DNA of 64,000 nucleotides from DAISIL01 sp036822015 (GCA_036822015.1 DAISIL010000003.1:1-64000); one strand, 5' to 3'; shown: positions 16,625-27,300, numbered from the stretch's first letter. The notes: generated from the letters alone by a model not told the origin. Numbers and translations: made by a program.

Positions 16625-18754
16625 ACGCACCCCCACAATGAGCATATCGTCGATCTGGGCTTCGTTTTGCATCCAGTCGTCCATCGTTTCGGACAAATGG
16701 TTTTGTTGCTTGGGCATGGGCTGATCGTGGATGTGGAGCAGCGTTCGCCGTAGGCGTTTGCCCATAAACTTACGATTGGCTTTGCCTCCAAACTGATCCT
16801 GATAGCCATCCGAAAACAGATACAGGCTCAATGGGGCATCAGCAAACGAGACTACCTGGGGCGTAAATGTGCGGCTGCGCTCCCGTTGCTCCCCTCCGAT
16901 GGGCATACGGTCGCCTCGCAAAGTGTGCAAAACGCCTTCCTGCACATAGACCATCGGCAGTTTTGCCCCTGCAAAGCATAGCTCCTGACGTAGCTGATCT
17001 ATGCAGATCAAGGCCATATCCATTCCATCGCGATTTTGGGTTTGGGATTGTCGCAAGGCTCGTCTGATTTCGCGGTGCAACTGCTCGAGGATGAGGGCGG
17101 GATGATGGAGTTGTTGCTCGTTGATGATGGCATTGAGCAAGTCATTGGCGATCAGGCTCATAAATGCTCCTGGTACGCCGTGTCCGGTGCAGTCAATGAC
17201 GGCCAGGATGACTTTTTGGTGTTTTTGGCGCAGGTCGCTCATCCAGTAGAGGTCTCCCGAAACCATATCTCGGGGTCGGAAAAAGACAAAATGCTCCGGT
17301 AGGGCTGCTTGTAGTTGCTCCGTGGTGGGCAGGATGGCTTGCTGGATGCGTCGGGCGTACTGGATGCTGTCGGCGATATTTTTTTGTTTCTCTTGAAGTA
17401 GCCCGAGGAGCCGCTGGGCTTCTTCGTTGGCGGAGCGGGCTTCTTCATAGGCTTGTGTGAGCTGGGTATTGGCGATGGTAAGCCGTCGGTTGCTTCGGCG
17501 TTTGTTGGCATAAAAAATACCAGCGAAGCCCAGAAGGAGGAGCAAAAATACTAGCCCAAACAAGGTTGCCCGTTGGATGCGTGCTTTGTGTTCGGACTCC
17601 TCCCGAAACGCCAGGCGTTCTTTGATTTGGAGCAACTGGAGAGCATCTTTTTCTTTTTGGAATTGGTAGTCGGCCGTCTGCTGGGTAAGGGCGCGGGTAT
17701 TGCTCTCGTTGAGGAGGCTGTCCGAAAAGGCTTTGTATTGGCGGTGGGCATCCAGGGCGGCTCTGTAGTCGCCCATGGCTGCATAAGCATCGGAGAGGAG
17801 TTGATGGGCGGACTTACTGACTTCTACGGCTTTGACGCTTTGCGCTAACTCCGTGGCCTGTAGCAGCGTGGCGATGGCCCGGGGATGATCTTGCATGGCC
17901 AGGTAGGTCTGTCCGATGTCTTTGTAGGCGTAGGCTTGATCGCGGCTATTGTGGTCTTGCTGGGCGAGCCGGAGGGCTTGTTGGTAGTTTTGGAGGGCTT
18001 GCGTATATTTTTTTTCGGCAAAGAAGGCATCGCCCAGGCCGGTGTAGCTATAACTCATCGCGCCGATCTCGTTGAGGTCTTGCCAGATGCCGAGGGCGGT
18101 TTGGTGGTATTGTTCGGCTTGGTCGTATCGTTTTTGTTGGTAATAGACCGTAGCGATGTTGTTGAGGTTGTGCGCAATACCGCGTTGGTTGTTGTGTTGG
18201 CGCATCACGACCAGCGATCGTTGGTGATACTGCAAAGCAAGGTCGTAGTTTTCTTGGTTACGATAAATGATCCCGATGTTATTTTCTACACCGGCTACGC
18301 CTTCGGCATCTTTGCGCTTTTCGCGGATGCCCAGCGCAAGCAGGTACTCCTGCAAGGCTTGGGGATATAAGCCTTGATAATAAAAGACGACGCCCAACCG
18401 GTTGTGGGCATTGGCTAGTAGGGTAGAGTCGTTGTATTGTGTGCTGATTTGGATGCTCTGTTGGAGGTAGCGGGTGGCTACGGGGTAGCGGGCTTGTTTG
18501 GCTTGTGGCCAGGCAAGTCGGAAATAGGCTTCCCCTACGGCGATGGAGTCGCCCGACTGCCGGTGGTAGTGCAGGGCTTGTTCGGCGTGGGCTTGATCCG
18601 TGGTGATGGCTGCAAGTTGTTCGTAATAGATAGCCAGCAGACTATCGTTTGGACTTTGCTCAATCAGGCGTAGTAAGCTATCGGTGTTGCGGTTCTGGGC
18701 CAGCAGACCGATGCTTATCCCCCAAAAGAACACCCAAAGCCATGTACTACGCAT
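16613..18754 (-). CDS. TPR-containing SpoIIE/PP2C-type protein phosphatase
   Basis: 713 residues. A signal peptide (MRSTWLWVFFWGISIGLLAQ) leads into tetratricopeptide repeats over about 35-340 (for example AYYQQKRYDQAEQYHQTAL-like units). A membrane helix lies near 395-420 (LFGLVFLLLLLGFAGIFY), followed by a coiled coil and a cytoplasmic SpoIIE phosphatase domain from about 480. Metal-binding motifs are RDMVSGDLYW, DCTGHGVPGAFMS and FSDGYQDQFGG. The design suggests that a periplasmic TPR sensor controls serine/threonine dephosphorylation. No anti-sigma kinase or STAS partner is nearby. The start is ATG 18752-18754. Confidence 0.92.
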   Translation of the reverse strand: MRSTWLWVFFWGISIGLLAQNRNTDSLLRLIEQSPNDSLLAIYYEQLAAITTDQAHAEQALHYHRQSGDSIAVGEAYFRLAWPQAKQARYPVATRYLQQSIQISTQYNDSTLLANAHNRLGVVFYYQGLYPQALQEYLLALGIREKRKDAEGVAGVENNIGIIYRNQENYDLALQYHQRSLVVMRQHNNQRGIAHNLNNIATVYYQQKRYDQAEQYHQTALGIWQDLNEIGAMSYSYTGLGDAFFAEKKYTQALQNYQQALRLAQQDHNSRDQAYAYKDIGQTYLAMQDHPRAIATLLQATELAQSVKAVEVSKSAHQLLSDAYAAMGDYRAALDAHRQYKAFSDSLLNESNTRALTQQTADYQFQKEKDALQLLQIKERLAFREESEHKARIQRATLFGLVFLLLLLGFAGIFYANKRRSNRRLTIANTQLTQAYEEARSANEEAQRLLGLLQEKQKNIADSIQYARRIQQAILPTTEQLQAALPEHFVFFRPRDMVSGDLYWMSDLRQKHQKVILAVIDCTGHGVPGAFMSLIANDLLNAIINEQQLHHPALILEQLHREIRRALRQSQTQNRDGMDMALICIDQLRQELCFAGAKLPMVYVQEGVLHTLRGDRMPIGGEQRERSRTFTPQVVSFADAPLSLYLFSDGYQDQFGGKANRKFMGKRLRRTLLHIHDQPMPKQQNHLSETMDDWMQNEAQIDDMLIVGVRLGR

Positions 18755-18801
18755 TACGATCAAAAATTTTCGTGAAGATACACAAAAAAATACATGAGCA
18801 G

Positions 18802-19521
18802 CTACCGAGTCAGTTTGATGTAATCTTTCAGTAGGTCTTGCAGAAATTGCAAATGATGTGGGCTGCTAGAGGTGATGCCCAGCTGGGCTTGTACTTGCGT
18901 ACTGGTCTGACGGACGAGGTCGATATAGGTGCTGCGTTGGTATTGCCCCTGACGATACAAAACTGCTTTGATTGTCAGCATATCCGACTCGGAGAGGCGC
19001 ACCACCTCGGGGTATTTGGGGGTATAATCCTGTGCTTCTTCCGCTATCAGGTCTTGGCCTTGTACGGCGTAGCTTGCCCTTAGGCGAACCACGGCCGTCC
19101 CCGCAAAAAAATCGCCCAGCCGCTGCCCATACTTACTCCCCGAAATGGTCATAATGGCAATCGTTCCCACCGAAAACGTAATGTCGATCATCCGAAAGAC
19201 CCAGCGCAGTACATAGTCGCTCCATTGTGGACTAAGTCCGTTGATCTTAACGACGCGCAGCCCCAAGGCCCGCTTTCCGAGACTTTGTCCATCCAAAAAG
19301 ATTTCGGAGAGCAAATGATAGCTACTCAAAAAGACTACCAGCAGTGGTTGGCTATACACAGCATGAATGCCGAGCAGGGCATCGTTGAGCCACATCAGAG
19401 CGATCCAGAGCAAGATCAAGACGGCAAAGTCGATGATGGTGGCCAGGCTACGGTCGCGGGCGTTGGCTAACTCATAGCGGATGCTGACGTTTTGGGTGGT
19501 CAGGATGTGAATATCTCTCAT
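18802..19521 (-). CDS. RDD family membrane protein
   Basis: 239 residues. The N-terminal part holds an RDD domain with NARDRSLATIIDFAVLILLW, VFLSSYHLLSEIFLDGQSLGKRALGLRVV and a later helix VGTIAIMTISG. The C-terminal third is soluble. RDD proteins are implicated in transport, but the function of this branch is unknown. Its ATG (19519-19521) overlaps the stop of the metal-receptor gene by 4 bases, so the two are coupled. Confidence 0.85.
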   Translation of the reverse strand: MRDIHILTTQNVSIRYELANARDRSLATIIDFAVLILLWIALMWLNDALLGIHAVYSQPLLVVFLSSYHLLSEIFLDGQSLGKRALGLRVVKINGLSPQWSDYVLRWVFRMIDITFSVGTIAIMTISGSKYGQRLGDFFAGTAVVRLRASYAVQGQDLIAEEAQDYTPKYPEVVRLSESDMLTIKAVLYRQGQYQRSTYIDLVRQTSTQVQAQLGITSSSPHHLQFLQDLLKDYIKLTR

Positions 19522-20303
19522 GGGCAAGAAAGGCTTTGGCGAAGCTGGAGGAAGTAGTCGGGAGCCAGACGTATGCGGCTGCCATACCAGGAGAACAACT
19601 CCCCGTCGGCTAGGCGGATGTGGGCATGAGGGAAAAGACCTTGAAAAGCAGCTACATGCTTGTCTTTGAAGGGATAAGGTTCCGAAGAAAGCAAGATAAC
19701 TTCGGGGTGCAGGTTTTGCATTTCTTCAATGCTAAGCACCGGATAGCGCGACTGGGCGAGTACATTTTGAAGTCCGGCTCGGGACATCATGGCATCAATG
19801 AACGTGTCTTTTCCGGCGGCCATATAGGGTTTTTGCCAGATTAGGTAGAGGCACGGAAGGAGGCGGGTGTAGGTGGGTAGGCAGTCAAAAGCAGTTTTGA
19901 TGCTTTGGATCAGGGCGGCAGCGGCATCTTTGCGGTCTAGTGCGTCGCCTAAGCGATGAATGAAGTGTTGGTTATCGGGCAGGTCTTGGATGTCAGTTAC
20001 CCAGACGGGAAGTCCGGCGGCGCGCAGTGCCTCAATGTCAGTTTTTTGGTTTTCTTCTTTGTTGGCGATCACCAGATCAGGACGAAGGTTCAGGATACGA
20101 TCTAGTTTGGGGTTTTTGGTGCCGCCGATGCTCGGTTTTTGGTGTAGTTGCTCGCGTGGATGGACACAAAAGTTGGTGCGTGCAACGACCCAACCGCCCG
20201 CACCCAAGTCGAAGAGGAGTTCGGTCAGGGAAGGTACCAGGGAGACGATCCGCTGCGGCGGTGCAGGGCAATCGAAAGTTGTTCCGAGGTCATCCTGCCA
20301 CAT
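19518..20303 (-). CDS. Helical-backbone metal receptor (BtuF-like) without signal peptide
   Basis: 261 residues with the periplasmic-binding fold of cobalamin/iron-siderophore receptors: PQRIVSLVPSLTELLFDLGAGG at about 17-38, RPDLVIANKEEN near 95, and LYLIWQKPYMAAGKDTFIDAM near 155. No export signal precedes the fold, so as annotated it would be cytoplasmic. Cytoplasmic members of this group exist in Bacteroidota. It sits between an Smr protein gene (3-base gap) and the RDD gene (4-base overlap). Ligand unknown. Confidence 0.82.
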   Translation of the reverse strand: MWQDDLGTTFDCPAPPQRIVSLVPSLTELLFDLGAGGWVVARTNFCVHPREQLHQKPSIGGTKNPKLDRILNLRPDLVIANKEENQKTDIEALRAAGLPVWVTDIQDLPDNQHFIHRLGDALDRKDAAAALIQSIKTAFDCLPTYTRLLPCLYLIWQKPYMAAGKDTFIDAMMSRAGLQNVLAQSRYPVLSIEEMQNLHPEVILLSSEPYPFKDKHVAAFQGLFPHAHIRLADGELFSWYGSRIRLAPDYFLQLRQSLSCP

Positions 20304-20306
20304 GAA

Positions 20307-21293
20307 CTATTTGAGTTTGACCAGGGTAGCTCCATAACCAAATTTCTCCCGCTGGGCATCTTTGTAGAAGTTCACGTGGGCGTTTTTGCTTAGCCGCTTT
20401 TGCAGGGCTTCTTTGAGCTTACCCAAACCTACCCCGTGAATAAACGTAATCTGGGATTTACCCGCTACGATAGCAGCATCTAGGCACTTTTCAAAATGTG
20501 CAATTTGTATATCCAGGATGTACTCTTTGTTGAGTTGCTCGGGGTTGGCGTGCAGTTTTTCGATGTGCAAATCTATTTCGTCAGGCACCTGGGGGACTTT
20601 GTGGGTTTGGGCTTTGTTGCCAGCATTTTCTAGGATGGTCTCCCGAAGACTGTCTTTTTCGATGGTTAAGGCAGGGAGCGGCACAAGGGTATGTTCTCTT
20701 TTGTTGATCTCTAAGGCAAAGATGACGGCAGATTTATGGATGACAGGAGCTATTTTTTTCTCTTTAAAAAAGGTCTTGGGGTGAAAGCGATCCAGGACAT
20801 GTTGCTGGGGCTGATAAAATTGGGAGGGGTCATGGATCAGGTATTGCAGCACGATAGGCGGCCAGGTTTTGAGTTCGGCCAGGGGAAACTGATGCAAAGC
20901 TACGGCTTTGTTTTTGGCGAGTAGATCGGCTTTTAGTCCTTCATAATCACTGCCAGTGCCGAGACCAAAGTTGTAGAGCAACAGCCGGTCGCTGTGATTG
21001 ATGAGGTAGAGCTGGAGGAGCTGATCGTTGAACGGCACAAAGGCCAAATAGGCATCTGCTCCCGTTACGATGGGCTGATCCACCTTGGGTTTTTCAATGG
21101 GCTTTGGCGGCGGTGGGGCTGCATCCCCAAAAAACAACCGTTCCTCTTCGTGAATAACGGTGAGTTCACTTTGGAGAACCTCAAATCGAAACCCGTCTGT
21201 GGTCTCGATCTCGATACGACCTTTGGCAAGGATTCTAGTAACGATGCCTTCGGAGGTATCATGGAGTAGCCGAACACGTGTACCGATAGTCAT
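20307..21293 (-). CDS. DUF2027 / Smr-domain protein
   Basis: 328 residues. The N-terminal SH3-like segment (MTIGTRVRLLHDTSEGIVTR..., then DGFRFEVLQSELTVI) and middle domain match DUF2027. The C-terminal Smr domain begins DEIDLHIEKL near 240 and includes FIHGVGLGKLKEAL near 290. Smr domains cleave nucleic acid, also seen at the MutS2 C-terminus. First gene of the three-gene leftward cluster. Confidence 0.85.
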   Translation of the reverse strand: MTIGTRVRLLHDTSEGIVTRILAKGRIEIETTDGFRFEVLQSELTVIHEEERLFFGDAAPPPPKPIEKPKVDQPIVTGADAYLAFVPFNDQLLQLYLINHSDRLLLYNFGLGTGSDYEGLKADLLAKNKAVALHQFPLAELKTWPPIVLQYLIHDPSQFYQPQQHVLDRFHPKTFFKEKKIAPVIHKSAVIFALEINKREHTLVPLPALTIEKDSLRETILENAGNKAQTHKVPQVPDEIDLHIEKLHANPEQLNKEYILDIQIAHFEKCLDAAIVAGKSQITFIHGVGLGKLKEALQKRLSKNAHVNFYKDAQREKFGYGATLVKLK

Positions 21294-21310
21294 GGAGGAG
21301 TTGTTTTAAA

Positions 21311-21347
21311 AAAAACCTACAAGGTTTTTGCAGCCTTGTAGGTTTTT
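21311..21347 (-). terminator. Perfect 14-bp hairpin terminator
   Basis: An inverted repeat with identical 14-base arms (21311-21324 and 21334-21347, core ACCTACAAGG/CCTTGTAGGT) and a 9-base loop, flanked by A/T runs on both sides. It lies after the 126-residue membrane protein gene and before the Smr gene, so it most likely ends leftward transcription; it could also work rightward. Confidence 0.85.
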
Positions 21348-21359
21348 GTTTTTTTTCTT

Positions 21360-21740
21360 TTAATTGAAAACAAACTTACCCAAAACGACAAGTAGTAGTC
21401 CCAGGATGATAACACCTGTTCCGGCACCGATTTCGGAAAGAATCAATCCTAATATGCCGATAACAACCAAAATAATCCCTACCGTTACGAAGAGTCCCCC
21501 AACATCAGTTACGAGCGTTTTGTTCGGGTTTTGGGCGCGTTTTTGTTGCCACTTTTGGAGTTTGCTCTGGAGCTTGTCTAGTTTCTTTTGTCCCATGGCA
21601 GCCAGGCGTTGCTCTAGCTTTTGTTGGGCTTGTGCATCGGTGGCTACTGGCTGGCTGGCGTAAACGCCTTGTATGCCGATCAATAAAGCAAAGAACATCA
21701 GCCATCGCATCCAGGTACTGATTGGATTCATTGTTTTCAT
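21360..21740 (-). CDS. Small exported/membrane protein with glycine-rich C-terminal helices
   Basis: 126 residues: a signal peptide (about 1-29, ending GVYAS), a charged Gln/Lys-rich helical region (QQKLEQRLAAMGQKKLDKLQ), and two closely spaced hydrophobic helices at about 80-125 (VGGLFVTVGIILVVIGILG and GTGVIILGLLLVVLG). It resembles short bacteroidote membrane proteins of unknown role. It follows ftsI at 34 bases and ends at a strong terminator. Confidence 0.7.
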   Translation of the reverse strand: MKTMNPISTWMRWLMFFALLIGIQGVYASQPVATDAQAQQKLEQRLAAMGQKKLDKLQSKLQKWQQKRAQNPNKTLVTDVGGLFVTVGIILVVIGILGLILSEIGAGTGVIILGLLLVVLGKFVFN

Positions 21741-21774
21741 TTTTGAGGGAATTTAGCGGTGAAAAAATAAAGAT

Positions 21775-23898
21775 TTACTTGAGTTGCAAGACAATCGTTT
21801 GTCCCGCTTTAACGGTTTGACCAGGTGGTATCGACTGTTGGGCCACCCGACCTCGCCCGACGAAAGTAACATTTAATCCGTGATTTTCCAAAACATACAA
21901 GGCATCGCGGAGCGTCATCCCGACGGTGTTGGGTATTTTTTGATCGGACAAGGGCAAGTCCGTAAAAAATATGCTGTCGTTTCTAACTTCGGTACGCACC
22001 CAGGGCAGTGGCGTAACGTTGTGATAAGCAATGCCTAAGTTTTGGCATATCGTTTCGAGTTGTTCTTTTTTGCCAGCCTGGATGAGCGGTAAGGTAGGAT
22101 CGGTGCTGGCTTGGAGGTCTTCGATTTTGGGATGTACGCGCTGGTGATAGACCACATCGGCAAACTCCCGAAAGACGGGGGCCGCAATCTGGGCTCCGTA
22201 GCGGTCGCGTTCGTGCTTGGGGTCATCAATGACAACGATACAACTATATTGCGGGTCGTTGGCCGGAAAATACCCCACAAAAGACGTGTAGTGATCCTGG
22301 GTATATTTGCCGTCCTTGACCTTTTCGGCAGTACCGGTTTTGCCCGCAATTCGGTAGGTATCTGTGTAGATATTTTGTGCCGTCCCCGACTTGACGGAGC
22401 TTTCCAACATCCGTTGCACGATTTCTAAGGTGTTTTTGGAGCAGACGGGGTCGCCTAAGGGCTTGGGATCAAATCGCTCTTCGGTGCGGTTGGCGTGCGC
22501 GGCTGCCTTGACCAAATAGGGCTGCATGATTTGGCCGCCGTTGGCGATGGCATTGTAAAAGGTCAGGGTGTGGAGCGGCGAAAGCAGTGTTTCGTAGCCA
22601 ATCGACATCCAGGGGAGCGTACTGCCACTCCAGGGGCCGTCGTTGGGGTCTTTGATGAGCGGACGCGCTTCCCCAACAAGTTGGGCGTTGAGCGGCTGGT
22701 GTAACTGAAACTTTCGTAGATAACTGACGAAACGCTCGGGATTTTTGCGAAAATACTTCCAGATCAACTTCGACATCCCCACATTGGAGGACTTCTCAAA
22801 GACCTCTTGGATCGTGATCTTGCCATACGGACTTACATCCCGCATCACGGCATCTTCAAAAAATTGATACACGCCATTGCCTGTATCCACCGTATCCAGG
22901 AGCGTAACAGGCGCATCCTCAAAGAGAGCCACCATCGACATCAACTTAAACGTGGAGCCAGGCTCGGCCAAGCCTGCCATCCCGATGGCGTAGTTGTTGT
23001 TTTCTACGTAATCGCCTTGTGAGTTGCGCCCCAAATTGACGACGGCTTTGAGGGCCCCCGTCTTGACCTCCATCAGCAGCAAAGCCCCATAGTCGGCGCG
23101 ATACTTTTGAAGTTGGCGACGCAGGATCGTCTGGGCGGTATCTTGCAGGTAGAGATCAAGGGTGGTATGGATGTCCAGTCCATCTTTGGGGCGGACTTCG
23201 GTGCCGTCGTTGAGCGGAATCCAATAGCCCCCCGCAATTTTTTGGTAGAGGGCTTCTCCATTTACACCCCCCAGGATGGGATTGAAACTGTATTCCAGCC
23301 CGCGCCCTTCGGTTTCTTCGAGCGAATCGGGGATGGCTTCGTTTTCGGACTGCATGAAACCAATCGTGCGTCGGGCCAGGCTACCAAAGGGACGCACCCG
23401 ACGATCGCTCCGCTCAAAGATCAGCCCGCCTTTGCGTCGGCCTTCACGGAGGATGGGCAGTTGGCTGATTTGTTTTTTTTCCTGAAAACTGATCTCTCGG
23501 TTGCCCAGGCGCAGGTATTTTTTGCGTTGGATGCGGGCTTTTTTGAGCATCTGGGCGATGTTTTCGGGAGAATCCTCCCCAAAAAATGCCGATAAACCCA
23601 TAGCCAGCGAATCGACGTAAGTGTTGAAGAGGAGTTCATCGGAAACCGTCGGATCCAAGACCAACCGATAATACGGCAGCGAGGCCGCCAACAGGCTGCC
23701 ATCGTCGGCGTAGATGCTCCCCCGTGTAGCCGTAACGACCTGGTGTTTTAGGCCCACAGCCCGCGATTCCCAATCATCACCTTGCACAAATTGCAAAACA
23801 GCAATGCGATAAGTAATCAAGAGGGCAAACAGCGTCATCACCGCAAAGGCGATGCGTACACGCATCAAAATCAAATTGCGAATCCGAATCCTTGCCAT
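21775..23898 (-). CDS. ftsI: Class B penicillin-binding protein, FtsI-type, with PASTA domain
   Basis: 707 residues. One N-terminal membrane helix (about 12-32), a dimerisation domain, then the transpeptidase with active-site STFK (AEPGSTFKLMS) near 315, SSN near 371 and KTGTAEK near 518. A C-terminal PASTA domain spans about 640-707. It cross-links septal peptidoglycan. The ftsL gene lies directly upstream with a 6-base gap, which supports the division role. Confidence 0.92.
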   Translation of the reverse strand: MARIRIRNLILMRVRIAFAVMTLFALLITYRIAVLQFVQGDDWESRAVGLKHQVVTATRGSIYADDGSLLAASLPYYRLVLDPTVSDELLFNTYVDSLAMGLSAFFGEDSPENIAQMLKKARIQRKKYLRLGNREISFQEKKQISQLPILREGRRKGGLIFERSDRRVRPFGSLARRTIGFMQSENEAIPDSLEETEGRGLEYSFNPILGGVNGEALYQKIAGGYWIPLNDGTEVRPKDGLDIHTTLDLYLQDTAQTILRRQLQKYRADYGALLLMEVKTGALKAVVNLGRNSQGDYVENNNYAIGMAGLAEPGSTFKLMSMVALFEDAPVTLLDTVDTGNGVYQFFEDAVMRDVSPYGKITIQEVFEKSSNVGMSKLIWKYFRKNPERFVSYLRKFQLHQPLNAQLVGEARPLIKDPNDGPWSGSTLPWMSIGYETLLSPLHTLTFYNAIANGGQIMQPYLVKAAAHANRTEERFDPKPLGDPVCSKNTLEIVQRMLESSVKSGTAQNIYTDTYRIAGKTGTAEKVKDGKYTQDHYTSFVGYFPANDPQYSCIVVIDDPKHERDRYGAQIAAPVFREFADVVYHQRVHPKIEDLQASTDPTLPLIQAGKKEQLETICQNLGIAYHNVTPLPWVRTEVRNDSIFFTDLPLSDQKIPNTVGMTLRDALYVLENHGLNVTFVGRGRVAQQSIPPGQTVKAGQTIVLQLK

Positions 23899-23904
23899 AC
23901 TCGC

Positions 23905-24264
23905 TTAGGGCTTAAGTTGAATCTTGTATTGTGTTTTGTTGCGCTGATCGAGTTCTAAATCCTTGACCCGCAACAATATGTTGTCTTCTGCTCGCTCGTA
24001 CATGAAGTCGGCATTGAGTGTGGTGTAGTCCACCCGCAGTTCCTCCACTTCTTTTTTGAGTTGTGTGATCGCCCGCACGCTTCGCTCTGTGTAGTGCCTG
24101 TTGGCGATGTAAATGATGCCAAAAAATGCAATATAGATGATATATGGCAACATCCGCAGCATCCAAGCGTTATCCCAACGGAAATCCCAAGATTTACCCT
24201 TGCCCGATAGGGACTCCTCTGCCGTGGCTTTGGGTAGATTGCGATAAGTATTCTGTACGCGCAT
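23905..24264 (-). CDS. ftsL: Cell-division protein FtsL-like
   Basis: 119 residues with a cytoplasmic N-terminus, one membrane helix at about 37-56 (MLPYIIYIAFFGIIYIAN) and a periplasmic coiled coil (ITQLKKEVEELRVDYTTLN). Sequence conservation is low in this family, so the call leans on the topology and the position immediately before ftsI. The usual upstream neighbour rsmH is missing: a divergent WG-repeat gene lies there instead. Confidence 0.8.
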   Translation of the reverse strand: MRVQNTYRNLPKATAEESLSGKGKSWDFRWDNAWMLRMLPYIIYIAFFGIIYIANRHYTERSVRAITQLKKEVEELRVDYTTLNADFMYERAEDNILLRVKDLELDQRNKTQYKIQLKP

Positions 24265-24320
24265 TTGTTTCTTCCAGTTTACTTGACAATATTACCACAA
24301 ACGACGCAAAAATCCCAATC

Positions 24321-27300
24321 ATGGAGAAGAATTTAAAACTTTGCCTATGCTTTTTTTGGATGCTCGCGGCCTGGCCACTCTTTGCCCAAACAACACCCCC
24401 AGATGTGTACGTACTGCCCACGCGCGTAGGGACGCAGTGGGGAGGCGTTACGAGTGAAGGACGGCAGATCGCCCCGCCACAATTTGACTTCGCACAAGCC
24501 CTTACCCAACAGCTTCTGGGCATTAAGCGCGACCAAAAATACGGCATCTATCACCTGGACGGCAGGCAAGTCTTGCCCACCGAAGCCGACCAACTCCTGC
24601 CCCTGGATAGCCAATACGTGGCCTACCGAAAGGGAGAGACATGGGGAATCATTACGAGTAACGGAAACAAAACGAACACCGATTTCGACACACTCCTACG
24701 TCTGGGCAAGGACGCTTTTGCGGTCAAGAAAGCAGGAAAGGTGGGTTTTTGGTGGAACGGCGCACTGCGCATCACACCCCAACTAGACAGCCTAAGCCTG
24801 GATGCTCCTTTTGTGATTGCTTACGCAGAGGGAAATATGTCGATTTTTGATAGAAAGGGGCAGCTACTCACCACGGCCGATAAGTATTTTGTCGGGCCGC
24901 AGGAGCAGCTCTTCTTCACCCAAAACAATCAGTGGGGTTGCCTGGCCGCCGATGGAAAAACACTCCTGCCCAATGCCTATGTGCGCGTAGCCCTACTCGG
25001 AGATGACCTGGTGGCCCTGCGTGGGCTTTCGGGTAAGTGGGTCGCCTGGGATGCCCGCCAGCAACGCCTCCTCACGGAGGAGGCTTATGACTACTTCAAG
25101 GCTAGCCAAACACATCTGATCGCCCAAAAAGAACTTACATTCAGTATCTTAGACCGAAAAGGAAAAGTCCTCGCCGAGAACTTCTCCAACGTACACCTCC
25201 TCTCGGAGGGACATCCGACGGCCCAGAAAGCCGGAGAAGGCTGGGCTTTGCTCTCACCCCAGGGTAAAGCCCTAACCCCGTATCAGTACTCGGTCATCTA
25301 TGATTTACCCCCCAACGAAACCTTTACAAAAGTGCGACAAGGCAACCACGAAGGACTCCTCGGCATGGATGGTAAACTGCTTCTGCCTCTCCACTACGAA
25401 GCTATTGAGGTATATGCCGATCAAATATTGGCTTTTTTAGGTGAAGCTGTTTCAGTTTTTGATAAATCTACTTTCAAAAAAATAGCCCAATACGATCACT
25501 TTGCCGAGCTAGACCAAACCCCCAACCCCCAGGATCGAATCATCTTCACCTGGGGAGCCAAGCCGCCGCCTAGCCTCCACCGCTGGCACCAAAAGAACAC
25601 CACCCAAAAGTGGATGCTCATCTATCCCAACGGCAAAAAGGTATTTCCCCAGGAGTTTGATCTGGTACAGACAGATCCCTACACCCAACTCACACGAGCC
25701 AAACGCCTCGATGAGCAGGGACGGGTTACGCATTGCGCCCTCGTGGATCACATCACGGGAAAGCTACTTTTTCTCATCAAGGCAGCAGATGTTGAAATGG
25801 AAGACTTTCGCGTAGCCGGACTAGCCCGAGTGATTCTTGATACGCTCAAACACGATGCTTTGGTAACCCGATCAGGCCGCCTCCTCGAGGGCTTCGATAC
25901 CCTCGGCACCTTTTCCGAAGGATTGCTCTGGGCCAGACAAGCAGGAAAGTACGGTTGCTTTGATACTGCCGGAAACATACAAATTCCCTTTGTTTTTGAA
26001 GATATACAATCGTTTAAAAACGGGCGAGCGGCGGCTAAGCAAGCCGGAAAATACGGCTTCATCAACACACAGGGCGACTGGATGGTAGCCCCTGCCTATG
26101 ATGCCGTGAGCGAGTTTAGGAATGGCTTTGCTCCTGTGATTCAGGGAAAAAAGTATGGATTGGTGAGCCAAACGGGACAGCTAGTTATCCCGACTGCGTA
26201 CGACCGGATGAGTTTTGCTCGGCAGGCTATCGTTCGGGCCCAAAAGGCGGGCAAGTGGGGCGTTTTGGATACGCAGGGTAAAGTTATCATTCCGTTTGAA
26301 AACGCTTACATCGGAACCTTTATCGACGGGATCGCTAAAATACGCAGCGGTGGACAGTACGGCTGGGTGCGCAGCGATGGCAGCTATTTGCTTCGTCCGA
26401 GCATCACGTGTAACGACATCGGGCAGCCGTATCAGGGCATCGCCTGGATCAAACTGGAGCCGTACAAGGACGAGAGCAACCCCACTCAAAAATTTTATTT
26501 CAAAAAACATGGATATATCCGCACATCGGGAGAGGTCTTGATTCCGCCGATCTACTCGGTCATTGAAGGCTTCGAGACTGCCTGGACAAACAAAAGGGGC
26601 TTTGCTCGGGTGGAAAAAGACGACAAGATTGGATACCTTGACCACACGGGCAAGGTCGTCGTACCACCGATCTACGATGAAATCGCAGCTCATTTTGGGC
26701 AGCCCGATACGGTTTGTCGCGTGCGGCAAGGCGATAAAGTGGGGTATCTGGATGCGATGGGAAAAGTCGTTTTTCCGCTTGTTTATCAAGAAGTGATCGG
26801 CTTCGAGCAGATATGGAACAAGCCCGACCGCCTGTGTGCTGTCCGGCTGGACGGCCGCTGGGGAGCCGTCGATCGTCTCAATAATGTCGTCCTTCGTCCC
26901 GAGTACGACTTTGTAGGCATCAGCCCCCAGAACGACACACTTGCGCTGGTGCGCCAGGGAAAAGACTGGGGGGTAGTCAATCAATTCAATCAAAGCAAAC
27001 TACCTACGGACTACCAAAAAGTAAAATATCTTCACCAAAACGGACAGGCGTTGTTGGAGGTATGGCGCGAGGATCCGCTATCGGTTTATTTTTCGATACC
27101 AAAAGGGCAGTGGCTAGGCAGTGCGCTGGCCGATCAAATCGGCGACTATGGGCAGGGCTATATTGCAGCACGTCAGGGCGACCGCTGGGGCTTCCAGGAT
27201 GGACGCGGCACATGGACGATTGCGCCAGAATGGGCGGCCGTGGGGGGCTTTTCGGGAGGGCTTGCACCGGTTTGGCGGGAAGGTAAATGGGGTGTCATCG

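Noticed and set aside
24144..24320. Earlier start for the WG-repeat gene
   Set aside because: It would overlap ftsL and put the signal peptide in the middle of the protein; ATG 24321 gives a clean signal peptide.
26181..26993. 270-residue open frame antisense to the WG-repeat gene
   Set aside because: Shadow frame of the repeat protein.
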